From NCBI RefSeq assembly GCF_030867095.1, contig NC_081828.1:54041434-54105433 (forward strand): a stretch of DNA of 64,000 nucleotides, in the 5' to 3' direction. Every line of letters begins with the position of its first letter. Within the stretch, counting starts at the first letter, position 1. Of the stretch, positions 1 to 9,958 are shown piece after piece. Origin of the DNA: Alligator mississippiensis (taxonomy: Eukaryota > Chordata > Crocodylia > Alligatoridae). The position numbers were made by a program, and so were the translations under genes. Under the pieces are notes generated by a model. It saw only the letters and a program-made list of their open reading frames with translations, was not told the origin of the DNA and ran no database searches.

Positions 1-305
1 TTGCAAAGTTAGATGAGTTTGCTCCCTTTTTGATCGTGGTGTGTGTTTGGCGCAGGGATGGAGGGAGGGGGCAAGTGCAGCAGCTCTTCAGCAACATGCT
101 GCAAGGAGATGGACTTCTGACGGGGTGGGGAGGCATGGCGGCTCATCCCTCACTGCTGGTGCAGCCTCGACATGGGGCAAGCATGGCTGGTTATTTGTGT
201 TGTCTCTGCACTATTTCTCTCTCCTGTGAGCAGTCTGTCTCCTGCTTTGTTCTGGCTTCACATCACTGTGTCCCTCAACCCTGGAAATGCTCTTTGTCTT
301 GCCAG
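1..305 (+). other. LAMC2 intron fragment upstream of the first visible exon
   Basis: The sequence leads into the 306 acceptor through a pyrimidine-rich stretch. A possible acceptor at about 45-54 precedes bases that do not translate to recognisable laminin sequence, so no exon is called. Confidence 0.6.
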
Positions 306-511
306 CCTCTGACAAGTCCTTGGAGGGCCAAGTGTCCAAAATGAAGGGACAGGAGGCTGGTTACCAGAGGCGCCTGGATGACATCAAGGTGACCTTGGAG
401 AGAATGAAAGTTCTGGGGAACCAGTACCAGAGGCAGGTGCGGGATATCCAGGGGCTGCTTGAGAGAGCCCAGGTGACCCTAGAGCAAACCAAAGTGACCC
501 TGAGTGGAGTG
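306..511 (+). CDS. LAMC2: LAMC2 coding exon (human exon 14 equivalent)
   Basis: The acceptor is cttgccag at 298-305 and the donor is gtaagt at 512. The exon enters at codon position 2 and ends on a complete Val codon. It encodes coiled coil around [19 protein letters not shown] and [20 protein letters not shown], with regular hydrophobic spacing. The exon number is inferred by counting back from the last exon. Confidence 0.9.
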
Positions 512-3500
512 GTAAGTATTTTCCAGCTCTGCTGCTCTAGACCAGTGCCCAGCCTTCACATGTTAAACACAGCTTTGCCACTACAGCAGTGCCCAGTGAG
601 TTCTGCTTCTGAGTCCTCTTCCCTTGTTTTCCCTACTGACTTTTGCCTGGGGTTTGGTGGAAACACTTGTTGCTTTCCATCAAGTACCCATCTGCCTCCT
701 CCCTACTCCTTTCCTCCCCCACCAGCACCTGCCAGTCACTTTTTCCAATGGATAATCTTGTACAGCCACTTTCAGCAGAGTTGGTAGAGATCCACCCATT
801 GGCCCCAGCTGGGGTTATCAGACAACTGTGGCAGAACTTTGCTCAGTGCCTTGCTCTGTGACTGGGACTCTACTTGTGCAGATGAATGCTGTAAAGCAGA
901 GGGGGACACATAGTGTGTCTGGATAATGAGCTCTGTCTTCTCTTCAGTCGGGGTTTGTCAGCATGAGAAAGATCAGAATAGCACTGACCTGTATCTTTCT
1001 CTCTCCTCAGTATATTCCATCTTCCAATCTCCCTGGGGGCTCAAGTAGATTTATGATCCTGGCCCAGGAGGCTCTAAGATTAGCAAACAGGTGAGTTGAT
1101 CGTTGCGGCGCTGGTATGCTCCAGGCTGTGACTGCCTCTTGCCAACATGTCCCATAGGAGGGACATGACGCTTTTGCATAAGGACCTGGTCTGATGTTGA
1201 TCTTTCTGAATAAAACTGTATAAGGAAAAAGTTGAAGGAAACAAGGCAGTGTCTGCAGGCCTAGTTTCTCAGGGAACTCTTCTGTTTTACAGCCACATGC
1301 AAGCAGCAAATGCCATTGAGCAGGCAGCCAAAGCAGCAAAGGATGACTCTGACCAGGCCCTGGAGCTGGTGCGCTCAGCTGTGAGTGGAGGAGGCATCCT
1401 GGCAAATTCCATGCAAGGGCTGCTCAGGAAGTAGGTGCACGCAAAACTTCCATGCACATCTCCATGATGGTGGGAGGGTGAGAGAAGAAGGTCTGTGAAG
1501 AAGTGCACTAAGGAACCCACCTGTCTTGTGGTCTCACCAGGATACAATTTCCTTTGAAAGCTGCAGAAACTTAAGTGTGTGGGGCCCAGTTCACCCTCCG
1601 TATAAATCCATTGGTGTCATTGGATTTACACCAAAGATAAATTTGGCTCAGAAAGTCACAGACATGCTAAGACTGGTGGTGACAATGAGAGGACTGCAGA
1701 AGAGAGTAGTATACATGGCCGTGAGCTCTGTGAGGCAGGGGCTAAACCTTCACCCTGTGTTCATATGGGGCCCAGCACAGTGTGGTCATGCTCCAGGACT
1801 GGGACTGTGCAGCACTAGGGTAACACCCAACCATACATAAAGTAAGGGCCTAAGGAGAGTGACTTAGAGGGCAACAATCACAAAAGTGCAGCCAGGATAG
1901 TCATTACTGATGCTGGGTGATGCCCAGCTAAAGACACTTTGAAAGGGGCCTTCTTTATAGGAACAACTCTGAAAATCATTTCCCATTTGGGTCACTCTTG
2001 AAAAGCTCAGCTTTGAGGTGAGCCTGGGCTTGAGAGGGCCACAGGACATGCAGGGACATGGCCATTGCTTCTCCTTTCCTAGCTGAAGAGACGGAGGTGG
2101 TGGTAAATCTCTGTGGTGCCTGGCAGAGATGGAGGTCCTGAGGAGCCAGGACAGGGAAACGCATGGCCTTGTCCATCATTTCTGAGGAGCACCTAGTGCA
2201 TTGTACGCTGATACCCTGAGGCATGGGGCTTAATGCCCTTTTCTTATGATATTTTCACAGATACGATGAAACAAAATCTCTTGCCAGTGAGCTGGAGGCT
2301 GCTGCCAGCAGATCAACAGCAGATGCAGATGGTGCTTATCAGGGCAGCCTGCTGCTTCTCAACTCTTTGTCCCGCTTAGCAAAGATTGACACTGGGTCTT
2401 TCCAGGTGAGGGCTTCATGCCTGCCAGTTTGGGTCAAGACACCCCCCCAAAGTCTTCCTCCCCTGCAAATCCAAATCACCAGTCACCCCCTCCACCCTTC
2501 CTGTGCTCTGTTGGGAAAAGGGAGTCCAAATGCCTCTCATCTCAACTTCTTACCTCTCTCCTCTGAACCTCTCCCCCCCCCTGAGCACAGTAGCTTGCCC
2601 ATCATAGGACAGACAGAAACTGTTCTTACTCCTGCTGGTGGGCTACAGCCTTAGCAAAAGTCCCATCACCAGTGCATAAAGTGAATTGCTTGTTTCTTTG
2701 GTGTCTCAGGGGGAGGCAACCCGGCTGAGACAGGAGGCAAATGTTCTGATGGGCTTGGTGGACACTTACATGGCAGAATACAGGCAGCTGCAAAGCAACA
2801 CCAGAAGCTGGGAGGAAGACATCAAACAACTGTTACAGAGAGGGGAAGGCGAGAGAGTGGTAAGACAGTGCCCAGGTTCTATACATTGCAAACACTTCCC
2901 CCTCTGTGTTAGGACAGATGAACAAATTGTACTGCCTTAAAAGAAGGAGATAAGGAGCTTACCACCTGTCAGCTGGTCTGCGGTAACCATTTTGTGTGTC
3001 TGCTCTGTCGCTCAGTAAGTGGAAACTAACCTGGAGCAGTTAATCTTGCTTCATTTAGGGACAAAACTACCATGGTTTAGCTTTCAACTCCCACAGGCCA
3101 TGACCACATATCAACTGATATGGGCTGAATCCTCTGTCTTTCATCTCAGTATAATTTGTTCAGTTGTCCACTCCCTCTGTGCTCTATCCCTGGCACGGGA
3201 GCTTGACTTCTGCTGCAAGCTGTCATCTTATCCTTGTGTTAAAGCTGGGGAGGGTGCAGCAATGGGCCTGCACTCTCAGCTCAGTGATTTTCATCTGATC
3301 CTTCAAACGGGACTGAGATTTGACCTTCTGCCTGCACACTAAGATAGGTCCTTTCTACTGAAGGGAAACTGGCTTGGACCCCGCTTTAGGAACAGGACTG
3401 TGCTCCCAGGTTCTGTGTGTGATTTGCTCTTTCCTTGTGTCCACTGCAGGCTTTGATTCAGCTGCTGTCCCGTGCCAACCTCGCCAAGACCAGAGCTCAG

Positions 3501-6500
3501 CAAGCACTGAGTGCTGGCAATGCCACTTTCTCTGAAGTTGATCGTGTCCTGAAGAATCTCAGGGGTAAGTCTCTTGTGGCTAAAGCAAAATCTTGTTCTG
3601 ATCTATTGTCTGGAACAATGACTAGTTCTGATCTGTTATCTGGAGAACATGCCCTCAAGTTCACTGGTGATGCCACAGCAGTTTCCACTGAAACATCCTA
3701 TCCACCCAGTTCCCAGGAAATGATTGTTTCAAGCCCAGTCTGATTAGTTTCTGCCCCATGTGAATGTAAACACCCTTCTCCCTCCTCGTCTCTGTACCCA
3801 GAGCTGTTCTTCTATGGACAAGTAGTTCTGGAGGAACCAGCCTCCTGGAGACCACGAGAGTAGTTCTGTTTCCATTAGTCCATTCATTTGTCCATGGCCC
3901 CCAAGCCTGGCCTGGAGGGAATGTTTTTTTCCTATGGGACCTGACAGCTGCTGTTTGTGTTTTGTCAGAGTCTAACCTGCAGGTGGATGACAAGAGGAGA
4001 GAAGCTGAAGATGCCATGAGCAGGCTTCCACTCATCAGCAGCCTGGTCACGGGTGCCAATGAGCAGGCTGGCCGAGCAGAACGAGCCCTGGGCAATGCTG
4101 CTTCGCATGCAAAATCAGCTAGAACCATGGCAGGGGAGGCCAAGGAGATCACCAGTGGGATCCAGCAGGTAAGGGGAAGCTTGGCTACTTGTATCAGAAC
4201 AACAGGGTGGGGGACTGGGTAGGCAAAAAGAGGGAATGGAAATGGAGGGGGCATGAGGGCTGAGCAGCTGTCATCCTTGCAGTGGCTGTTTCTGCACAGC
4301 TGCCTAAAGTACAAAGCACAGGTACCTGCACTGGCTGTAAATGAATGAGAGTGGGTGTCAGCAGCTGCCATCCAGCTGAGGCAGCACAGATCTCTGCAAG
4401 TTAACTGACCCTGCCAAGAAGCAGGGTGGATCAGCTGTGTGCTGCTGCAGCTGGCATGGTGCTGTCCCCATAACAGTCTGTTTCATTCAATCCTGTGTTG
4501 CACTCCACAGTGTAGCTGTGTCTTTAGACATGGCAGCATGGCTGCAGTGTAGGCAGTACCCTTAGACCAGCAATTCAGTGAAGCAGGGTGTCACAAGGTC
4601 CTTTTAAGGGTGTTGTGCAATATCAGTGCTGTTGGATGTGTAAACACCTACATGTGATTCGCAAAATAAACCCAGAGATTTCAAGTAGGAATTCACAGTA
4701 TCAAAAACATTCTGCCCTGTTGTAGGCTTTCTGAGTTCTTTGCAACAGAAGAATTGCTGTATTATTTTCAATGCTTAAAAAGTGAGTGAAAGCTTAGAGC
4801 TGACATTTTCCGAAGGGTGCTCTGAGTCTAAAAGCTTGTGAACAACTGCTTCATACATTCACCCCATATCTTTTCCAGCTCTGGGTCAGTATTAATGGTC
4901 TCAGTCCCTTGGATGTGCTATTTAAATAGTCTGATAGGTAATTCCCCTGGTCTGAGTCCCAGATGCAAATTGAAACAGTTTGTCTGAAATCAGATTGTGT
5001 TGGAGGGACTGTGATGGACCCCGAGGTCTCACATAGAGTCGCATAGAGGAGCCATCTCAGGCAGGTGTTGAGGGGTCGGGGCATGGTTGCCAGGCAGAAC
5101 TAGTCATTCCCTGCTCCTGTTGCTACTTAAAGGCAAAGCAAGTCAACTGGGGGGATGAGGGGGAAGGACATTGATGCAACTTGGCCCTGGTAGGCTCATC
5201 AAACTGGCCTGTTTCCATTGACTAGTGTATCCTTCTGCCTTGCTGGCTGTGCACTGATGGACTCTCTTTCAGAGGCGTTGATCATAACAAGCCTCTTGAA
5301 GTCAAAAGGGGCTGTGGGGGCTCAGCATCTCAAACATCAAGCTACTGGACTCTACCATCAAGAGCTTGTTGCCACTGCTGCTCTCTGGAATCTGGGAGGT
5401 CCTTTCCTTTGGCCTCACAAATCTCCCCTCCTCTTGCTGTCTTCGCTTTCCTAGGAGATAAAGCATGTGAGGCTGGAGGCCAACAGGACAGCAGATAGTG
5501 TCCTGGCACTGGAGAAGGAAATAGCTGCTCTGCTGCACACAGTGAGTGAAAGAGAAGGGGAGTTCCTGAGGAAAGAGCAGGAGATTGCTACCGATGCTAT
5601 CACAGTCCAGGAGGTGAGTTTTTACCCTCACCCTTAAAATGACTGGACCTGTTTGGGTGAAATGCCCACTCATTGCCTTGTTCTTGTACCTGTTAGATTG
5701 TCCAAGAGGCTCAGAGTTCCCATGCCAGAGCCCAAGGGGCTGGAACTGCCATCCAAGAGACACTGACTGCCTTGGAAGACCTCCTGTACCTGATAAGTAA
5801 GTGGGGGACAGCTCCTTTTTCTTTGCATCACAGCAGTGTCTAGAGATCAGGGCTTCTCTGTGTCAAGCTCTGGATGGGCACATAGTGTAAGGCAGTTTCT
5901 GCCCCATACTTAGGCCATAAGGCACAGTCTGGATAGAAAGGAAATGGTATCACTCCCAGGGGAAACTGAGTTGAAGAGGGATGCGCAAGCTGGAGTGGGA
6001 CCCAATTCTCCAGAGTCTCAGTGCAGTGCTTTCATCCCATGGCCACCCTTTCTGCCCCTACCTGTGCTCCTTTCAGAGATGTCAGTTCCAGGCCCACACT
6101 TCTCGCCCTTCATCAGTCGCATCACAAGTTATTGCTGCCTGCTCCTGACCTCAGAAATGCAGTGAATTGTAAAGAACATCACATGCTGGTTGGTAAGGCA
6201 ACCAACTCTAGCTTTCTCCTCCTGTTCTGAGGTGTGGCTGGGGAATGGCTGCACTGCAGCAGGAAGGTGTGATTAGCAGGATCTAGCTATCACAGGCAGC
6301 AGTAGCATTGTGACCATCACCAGCACCCAGACTGCAAAGCCCTGGGAGGACTTGGGACTCATGCTGTGTTCCTGGCATGTAGCAGAGCCCATGCCATCAC
6401 ATTTGTGCTGGCATCACTCCCTGTGCTGACGGAATTAAAGCTGGCACAGCTCATCTAACCTGTGCTGTAACTGCACCTTCATTTTTGCTTTATAGACATA

Positions 6501-6919
6501 CCTTTGTTCCAAGCCTTTGGCACATTTCCCAAGGGCTGGAGTAGAACATTTGGCTGAGCATGTTGGGATCCCTGCGTAGCTATAACTGGTGGGTGGTGAG
6601 CCTAGGGTGTGTGTTCAGGAAGATCCAGCCCCAGGGTCTATTCATGGTCTCCTCCTCCTTTGCGATAGACCAGCCTGGCACTGTGGATGAGGAGGCTCTG
6701 AACACACTTGAACTGAACCTCAGCAAAGCCAAGACAAAGAGCAGCCAGTTGAAGCAGCAGCTGTCAGAGCTTGAGAAGACTTCCAGCATGCAGAAACTCC
6801 GGATCCAGATGCTGGAGAGGAGTATTAGTGAGATCTTGGCCGATATCGAGAATCTGGAGGAGATCCGCAAAAATCTGCCCCCAGGCTGCTACAACACAAA
6901 ACCCATTGAACGACCTTGA
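306..6919 (+). CDS. LAMC2: Laminin subunit gamma-2, C-terminal half (10 exons, 5'-partial)
   Basis: The secreted laminin gamma-2 chain pairs with alpha-3 and beta-3 to form laminin-332 of epithelial basement membranes. Ten GT-AG exons join in frame: 306-511, 1011-1090, 1293-1430, 2261-2405, 2710-2859, 3450-3564, 3969-4168, 5455-5613, 5697-5796, 6669-6919. They give 513 residues and a TGA stop. The product is heptad-rich coiled coil (laminin domain II/I) with no EGF modules, as expected for this end of a chain of about 1,190 residues. Diagnostic stretches are [32 protein letters not shown] and the C-terminus [15 protein letters not shown], with its interchain Cys and a Glu third from the end. 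LAMC1 ends in GCFNTPS and fits less well. Adjacent convergent NMNAT2 reproduces the human gene order. The 5' exons lie upstream of the window. Confidence 0.95.
1011..1090 (+). CDS. LAMC2: LAMC2 coding exon (human exon 15 equivalent)
   Basis: The acceptor is ctctcctcag and the donor is gtgagt. It encodes [20 protein letters not shown], then ALRLAN, and leaves two bases (AG) for the next exon. The IP-S and LAQEA-RLA pattern matches the corresponding human segment. Confidence 0.9.
1293..1430 (+). CDS. LAMC2: LAMC2 coding exon (human exon 16 equivalent)
   Basis: The acceptor is tgttttacag and the donor is gtaggt. The split codon AG|C gives Ser. It encodes [20 protein letters not shown] and [20 protein letters not shown], an alanine-rich coiled coil, and ends with two bases of a Lys codon. 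Confidence 0.92.
2261..2405 (+). CDS. LAMC2: LAMC2 coding exon (human exon 17 equivalent)
   Basis: The acceptor is attttcacag and the donor is gtgagg. One base completes Lys, then [20 protein letters not shown] and [20 protein letters not shown] follow, ending FQ at a codon boundary. The corresponding human segment has the same KTKSLAQ-L and SLRLLDSVSRL pattern. Confidence 0.93.
2710..2859 (+). CDS. LAMC2: LAMC2 coding exon (human exon 18 equivalent)
   Basis: The acceptor is ggtgtctcag and the donor is gtaaga. This phase-0 exon of exactly 50 codons encodes [20 protein letters not shown] and [19 protein letters not shown]. It aligns with the human block containing WKEEAQQLLQNGK. Confidence 0.93.
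2860..3968 (+). other. LAMC2 introns 18 and 19 (2860-3449, 3565-3968)
   Basis: Non-coding. Open frames of about 100 codons occur on both strands but lack family similarity, and they cross the splice junctions. The intron at 2406-2709 is similarly featureless apart from short C runs. Confidence 0.7.
3450..3564 (+). CDS. LAMC2: LAMC2 coding exon (human exon 19 equivalent)
   Basis: The acceptor is tccactgcag and the donor is gtaagt. It encodes [20 protein letters not shown] and [18 protein letters not shown], the most strongly conserved gamma-2 block in the window. It contains an N-x-T sequon (NAT), as in human. It ends one base into the next Glu codon. Confidence 0.96.
3969..4168 (+). CDS. LAMC2: LAMC2 coding exon (human exon 20 equivalent)
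   Basis: The acceptor is gttttgtcag and the donor is gtaagg. It encodes [20 protein letters not shown], then [20 protein letters not shown] and [13 protein letters not shown]. The LQVD-K and RALG-AA motifs match laminin gamma-2. Confidence 0.95.
4169..5454 (+). other. LAMC2 intron 20
   Basis: The largest LAMC2 intron in the window. I recognise no exon or RNA gene. It ends in a strong polypyrimidine tract (cttgctgtcttcgctttcc) before the AG at 5453-5454. Confidence 0.7.
5455..5613 (+). CDS. LAMC2: LAMC2 coding exon (human exon 21 equivalent)
   Basis: The acceptor is cgctttcctag and the donor is gtgagt. This phase-0 exon of 53 codons encodes [20 protein letters not shown] and [20 protein letters not shown]. 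The NRT sequon falls at the position of human NVT. Confidence 0.94.
5697..5796 (+). CDS. LAMC2: LAMC2 coding exon (human exon 22 equivalent)
   Basis: The acceptor is gtacctgttag and the donor is gtaagt. It encodes [20 protein letters not shown] and [13 protein letters not shown]. Its last base joins the next exon to give Asn. Confidence 0.93.
5830..5990 (-). repeat. CORE-SINE/MIR-like relic in LAMC2 intron 22
   Basis: The + strand reads ggcagtttctgccccata and later ggggaaactgagttg. These are the antisense of the CORE-SINE tail and of the CTCAGTTTCCCC segment typical of MIR-type elements. Diverged; the boundaries are approximate. The rest of intron 22 (5797-6668) shows nothing else recognisable. 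Confidence 0.4.
6669..6919 (+). CDS. LAMC2: LAMC2 terminal coding exon (human exon 23 equivalent)
   Basis: The acceptor is ctttgcgatag, an unusually weak polypyrimidine context. It encodes [20 protein letters not shown], then [30 protein letters not shown] and TGA at 6917-6919. The Cys is the conserved C-terminal gamma-chain cysteine that disulfide-bonds to a beta chain. The Glu third from the end is the residue known in gamma chains to support integrin recognition. Confidence 0.95.
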
Positions 6920-6941
6920 GCACAAGGTGGAGATGAGACTC

Positions 6942-6943
<2 letters not shown>

Positions 6944-6981
<38 letters not shown>
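6944..6981 (+). repeat. (TG)19 microsatellite in LAMC2 3'UTR
   Basis: An uninterrupted TG dinucleotide run, 24 bp after the stop codon. It is transcribed as (UG)n in the LAMC2 message and likely length-polymorphic. Confidence 0.95.
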
Positions 6982-6982
<1 letters not shown>

Positions 6983-8803
6983 ATACCAAGGTGGCCCAGG
7001 AGGCCTGGGTAGGAGGGGAAACCAAGCCTGGCAATCCCAGCTGCATTTGACTCTGCTGAATTGAACTGTGGTGCCTTGAGTCAGGTTTGTCAGACTTGGT
7101 GACCTTGTGCCTTGAGGCAAACATGATCACACTCTTTCGCTGTCCTCCAACAAGAATGTGATGCTCCACATGTCTATCCTGGGAGTGCCTGAGGAAGGAG
7201 ATACCCACCTGCTTGAAGAAGCTGCTGACCAGGAAGAGTTAAGTGTACTGGGATCTCATCCCTGTAGGCACAGCCAGGAGGAGGTGGGCACACTGTTGCC
7301 ATCTGGGTATTTATCAGGCTTTGTTGTCACCAGCCAAATCTGAACTCCTCTTGTCTCTATTTTCCTCATCCTGAAGAGATTTTTCTCAACTCTCGGGCAC
7401 ATCCAGGACTTGCTGCCATCCTTGAATGGCACTACCTTGCTCCTCATCTTGCACAGTGCAATTCAGTGCTGGTTTCCCTTCATTTGCTCCCCTCAACATG
7501 TTTCTCATCAGCCCTCTTTTCTGAACTCAGTGATGAGCAGCAGAACAGAGGGTGGGTTTGGGCTCTGAACCATGGAAGCTGCGATTGCTGACTGTAGCGT
7601 TATTCTCACAATCTCTCTGCCTTGACAGCCTTTGTGCGTTAGGCTTGTCTGGGCCACAGGGAAGTGCCATTGTGAGCTCTTCATTACAAGCCTTCCCTCT
7701 GTCTAGCCAAGGTGGGGGCTCCCTAGGCATAGGAAAAGAAGGAAATGTTTCATCTTTGAGTTCAAACGACTGCACCAGAAGGAGCTGGAGGTGCATCTGT
7801 TCCTCTTGGCTTGCTGCAGAGAGGATTGTGAAAGGACATTGTGTGAAAAGTCCTTCCTGCCACTACGTCTTTCTCTCCAAGAGGATGTTTCATCTTCTCC
7901 ACCCCCTTCTCATCTGGGCCTTTTGCTCAAGAGTGGTTTCAGGGGCCTTACCTGGATTTGGTGACTCCAGGGTCAGAGCCCCAGGTTTTCCATATGCCCC
8001 TGTTGCAGGTGCAAACTTTACACAGGCTGACTTGGCCCTTGTTGCTCTGAGTTGAGTCAGGTGAGTACCATGCTGTTTGCTGCCAGTATCTCAGATGAGA
8101 CCTTGGAAAGCAGGCACTGATGCTCCTGTGGCACTTTTAGCAAGAGCAGAGGATTTGTACTAGTCACCTTGGCCAAGAAAGCTGGTACCTGAGGGTCCAG
8201 CTCATCCAAACATGAGGATTTTGATTTGCTCCATTGAACAAAAACCATCTTAAGTGTAACCAGGCATGTCTCCACTTCCAGGTTGGAGGAAGTTTGGTGC
8301 TGTTTTCTCCCTTCCCCAGAAATGTAAAACTGGATGTTTCATGTAGAGCAGCCGATGTGACTCTAACCGGTTCCTTCCATCTCCCCTTTTCGCCTGTGTT
8401 TGGAGGAACCCAAGGCTCAGATCTCCACCCTCTCCCAAAGTCCTGGGGGTAGGTCCCATGCCATTTTGCTACTTCACCTCAGTGAAGAAGGTCCCTGGTC
8501 CCCTGACTGCAAGGATCTAGATCTGTTGGATACTTGTCTCCTGCCCTGTGTCCCAGCAGAAGCAGTAACCTCCATCCTGGTCCAGAAAAGGCAGCTGCTT
8601 CTTTCTGGAGACACGCTCATCCCTCCAGGTCTCTGATAAAGTGGCACAGTCCTAGTGGTGCTTGATGATTATCTGTTAAATAACTGTTTGTGTCATGTTT
8701 TTATTTAAGTGAGCCACACTCTGGCCTCTGGTTTGCGTTGCAGTTTCTTCCTCTGCAACATAGGAGAAAGGCCTTAGGGTTATGATTTTTTACAAGAAAA
8801 TTA

Positions 8804-8809
8804 AATAAA
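8804..8809 (+). terminator. LAMC2: Candidate LAMC2 poly(A) signal AATAAA
   Basis: A canonical AATAAA lies within ttaaataaatgg and is followed by a T/G-rich stretch (tgttgctgtttgcttg at about 8828-8845) of the kind that supports cleavage. It is the best 3'-end candidate downstream of the stop codon. Confidence 0.6.
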
Positions 8810-8830
8810 TGGTGAATCCTCAGGCTGGCT

Positions 8831-9949
8831 GTTGCTGTTTGCTTGTTTTTCCCCCTTTCTCCTTTTGGAAATGGTTTTCTCTGTGTGCAGAGGAAAGACA
8901 TCCTTCAGGAAAGGAATGGAATTGACTATTTGGTAACACAGGAGGCAGCATGGCATAAGGGCTAAAGCAGAAGAGATGTTGACTCTGCTCTCTCCAGCTG
9001 CAAGATATATGTGCTATTGATCTACCTCTTCTACTACTAACTCCCTTTTAGGGCTGTATTGAAATGCAGTAACTTTAGAGCTCAGCTGTGTGAAGCTGGT
9101 AATTTCTGGGTTGTCTCAAAGAACTGTACAGTGATCAGTAATTACCATGACCTTTATTTTTCAGGTGGGGAAGCTGAATCATGGGGCAATTAAGTGACTT
9201 TCCCAGAGGACTAGAAGGCAGGAGTCTCATTACTCTGCCCTGTTGTCCAGCTTCTAGGCCAGGATTCTCATAGTTCCATAGTTCAGACCATGCTTTTTAG
9301 GAAGTAAGTTTTATGGGAACTTTTCTCTTAGTTGTACACAACTCTCATAAAACTCCCCATTCCTCCCAAGGGGAGAAGTCATGGTTAGCACTGGTTAGAG
9401 CTTACTGGCTTTGCTGGCAGCTCTGGATGGGGCCAGCTCCTACATCTCCTTTTCTTTACATAGCAGCAGCTACCAGCATGGATGCTTAGGGCTATAGGTA
9501 AGCAAGAAATTTAGAGTTACCAGGACAAGGCTTACCATGCATCAGGTCGTGTGATAACTGCTCACGTGCCCAAAGTTACAGCATGGTAAATGAACACTAC
9601 ACTAGGGCAGATTTACCTCTGAATGAAGCAGGGTTAAGTGGCCCTTCTTAACCTTTAATTTATCCTGGCGTAATTGCAGATGCCTGCTGTGCAGCCCTCC
9701 CACCTTGTTTCCTGCTGTTCACAGCTTCCTCCAGGCCCTGATTTGCTCCAGGTGAACTCTGATACCTGTGGGAGGAGGAGCTGGCACCAGGTGACCTAAA
9801 GAGCTGGCAAGTGCAGCTTATAAAATTTGTGAAAAGTCTTCCCTCTGTCATCGTAAGCAGTGGCTGCGTGGGTGTCCCAGCAAGGAGCCTGGAAGCTTCC
9901 CTGGCTGCACGTTCAGCAGTGAAACACTGAGGCCCACTTGCATCGGTTT
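8831..9949. other. Intergenic spacer between convergent LAMC2 and NMNAT2
   Basis: About 1.1 kb between the two predicted poly(A) sites. No coding potential is recognised. It holds one MIR-like relic near 9155-9250. Alternative poly(A) use by either gene could shorten or close the gap. Confidence 0.55.
9155..9250 (-). repeat. MIR/CORE-SINE relic
   Basis: The + strand ggggaagctgaatcatgggg followed by aattaagtgactttccca is the antisense of the MIR segment that reads GGGCAAGTCACTTAA...CTCAGTTTCCCC. Diverged; boundaries approximate. Confidence 0.55.
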
Positions 9950-9952
9950 TTT

Positions 9953-9958
9953 TTTATT
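9953..9958 (-). terminator. NMNAT2: Candidate distal NMNAT2 poly(A) signal AATAAA
   Basis: The + strand TTTATT reads AATAAA on the coding strand. A second copy lies at 10114-10119. These are the most distal plausible 3' ends before the intergenic gap. The choice between them cannot be made from sequence. Confidence 0.45.

Larger units (their letters stand above)
512..2260 (+). other. LAMC2 introns 14-16 (512-1010, 1091-1292, 1431-2260)
   Basis: Non-coding spacers between the exons at 306, 1011, 1293 and 2261. The third contains a short inverted repeat at about 1605-1635 (TAAATCCA facing TGGATTTA). It also holds, near 1760-1830, a stretch resembling the LINE-derived tail of amniote CORE-SINEs. 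Nothing else is recognised. Confidence 0.7.
6920..8830 (+). other. LAMC2: LAMC2 3' untranslated region (predicted)
   Basis: It runs from the TGA to just past the AATAAA at 8804-8809. It contains a (TG)19 microsatellite starting 24 bases after the stop. Open frames here, for example at 7552-8055, resemble nothing known. The extent is inferred from the poly(A) signal; no splice acceptors resembling an extra coding exon were noticed. Confidence 0.65.

Noticed and set aside
55..120. Possible extra LAMC2 exon after gtttggcgcag
   Set aside because: The acceptor-like AG is present, but none of the frames gives laminin sequence and there is no convincing donor in range.
3661..4371. 236-codon frame on the - strand over LAMC2 exons 19-20
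   Set aside because: Antisense shadow of laminin coding exons and the introns between them; no similarity to a known protein and no splice context.
306..6919. Assignment to LAMC1 rather than LAMC2
   Set aside because: The [21 protein letters not shown] and NLPPGCYNT blocks match gamma-2, and the neighbour is NMNAT2, which adjoins LAMC2. Only the last residues look gamma-1-like.
7552..8055. 167-codon frame in the LAMC2 3'UTR
   Set aside because: No recognisable domain, and it starts within the predicted UTR; likely chance.
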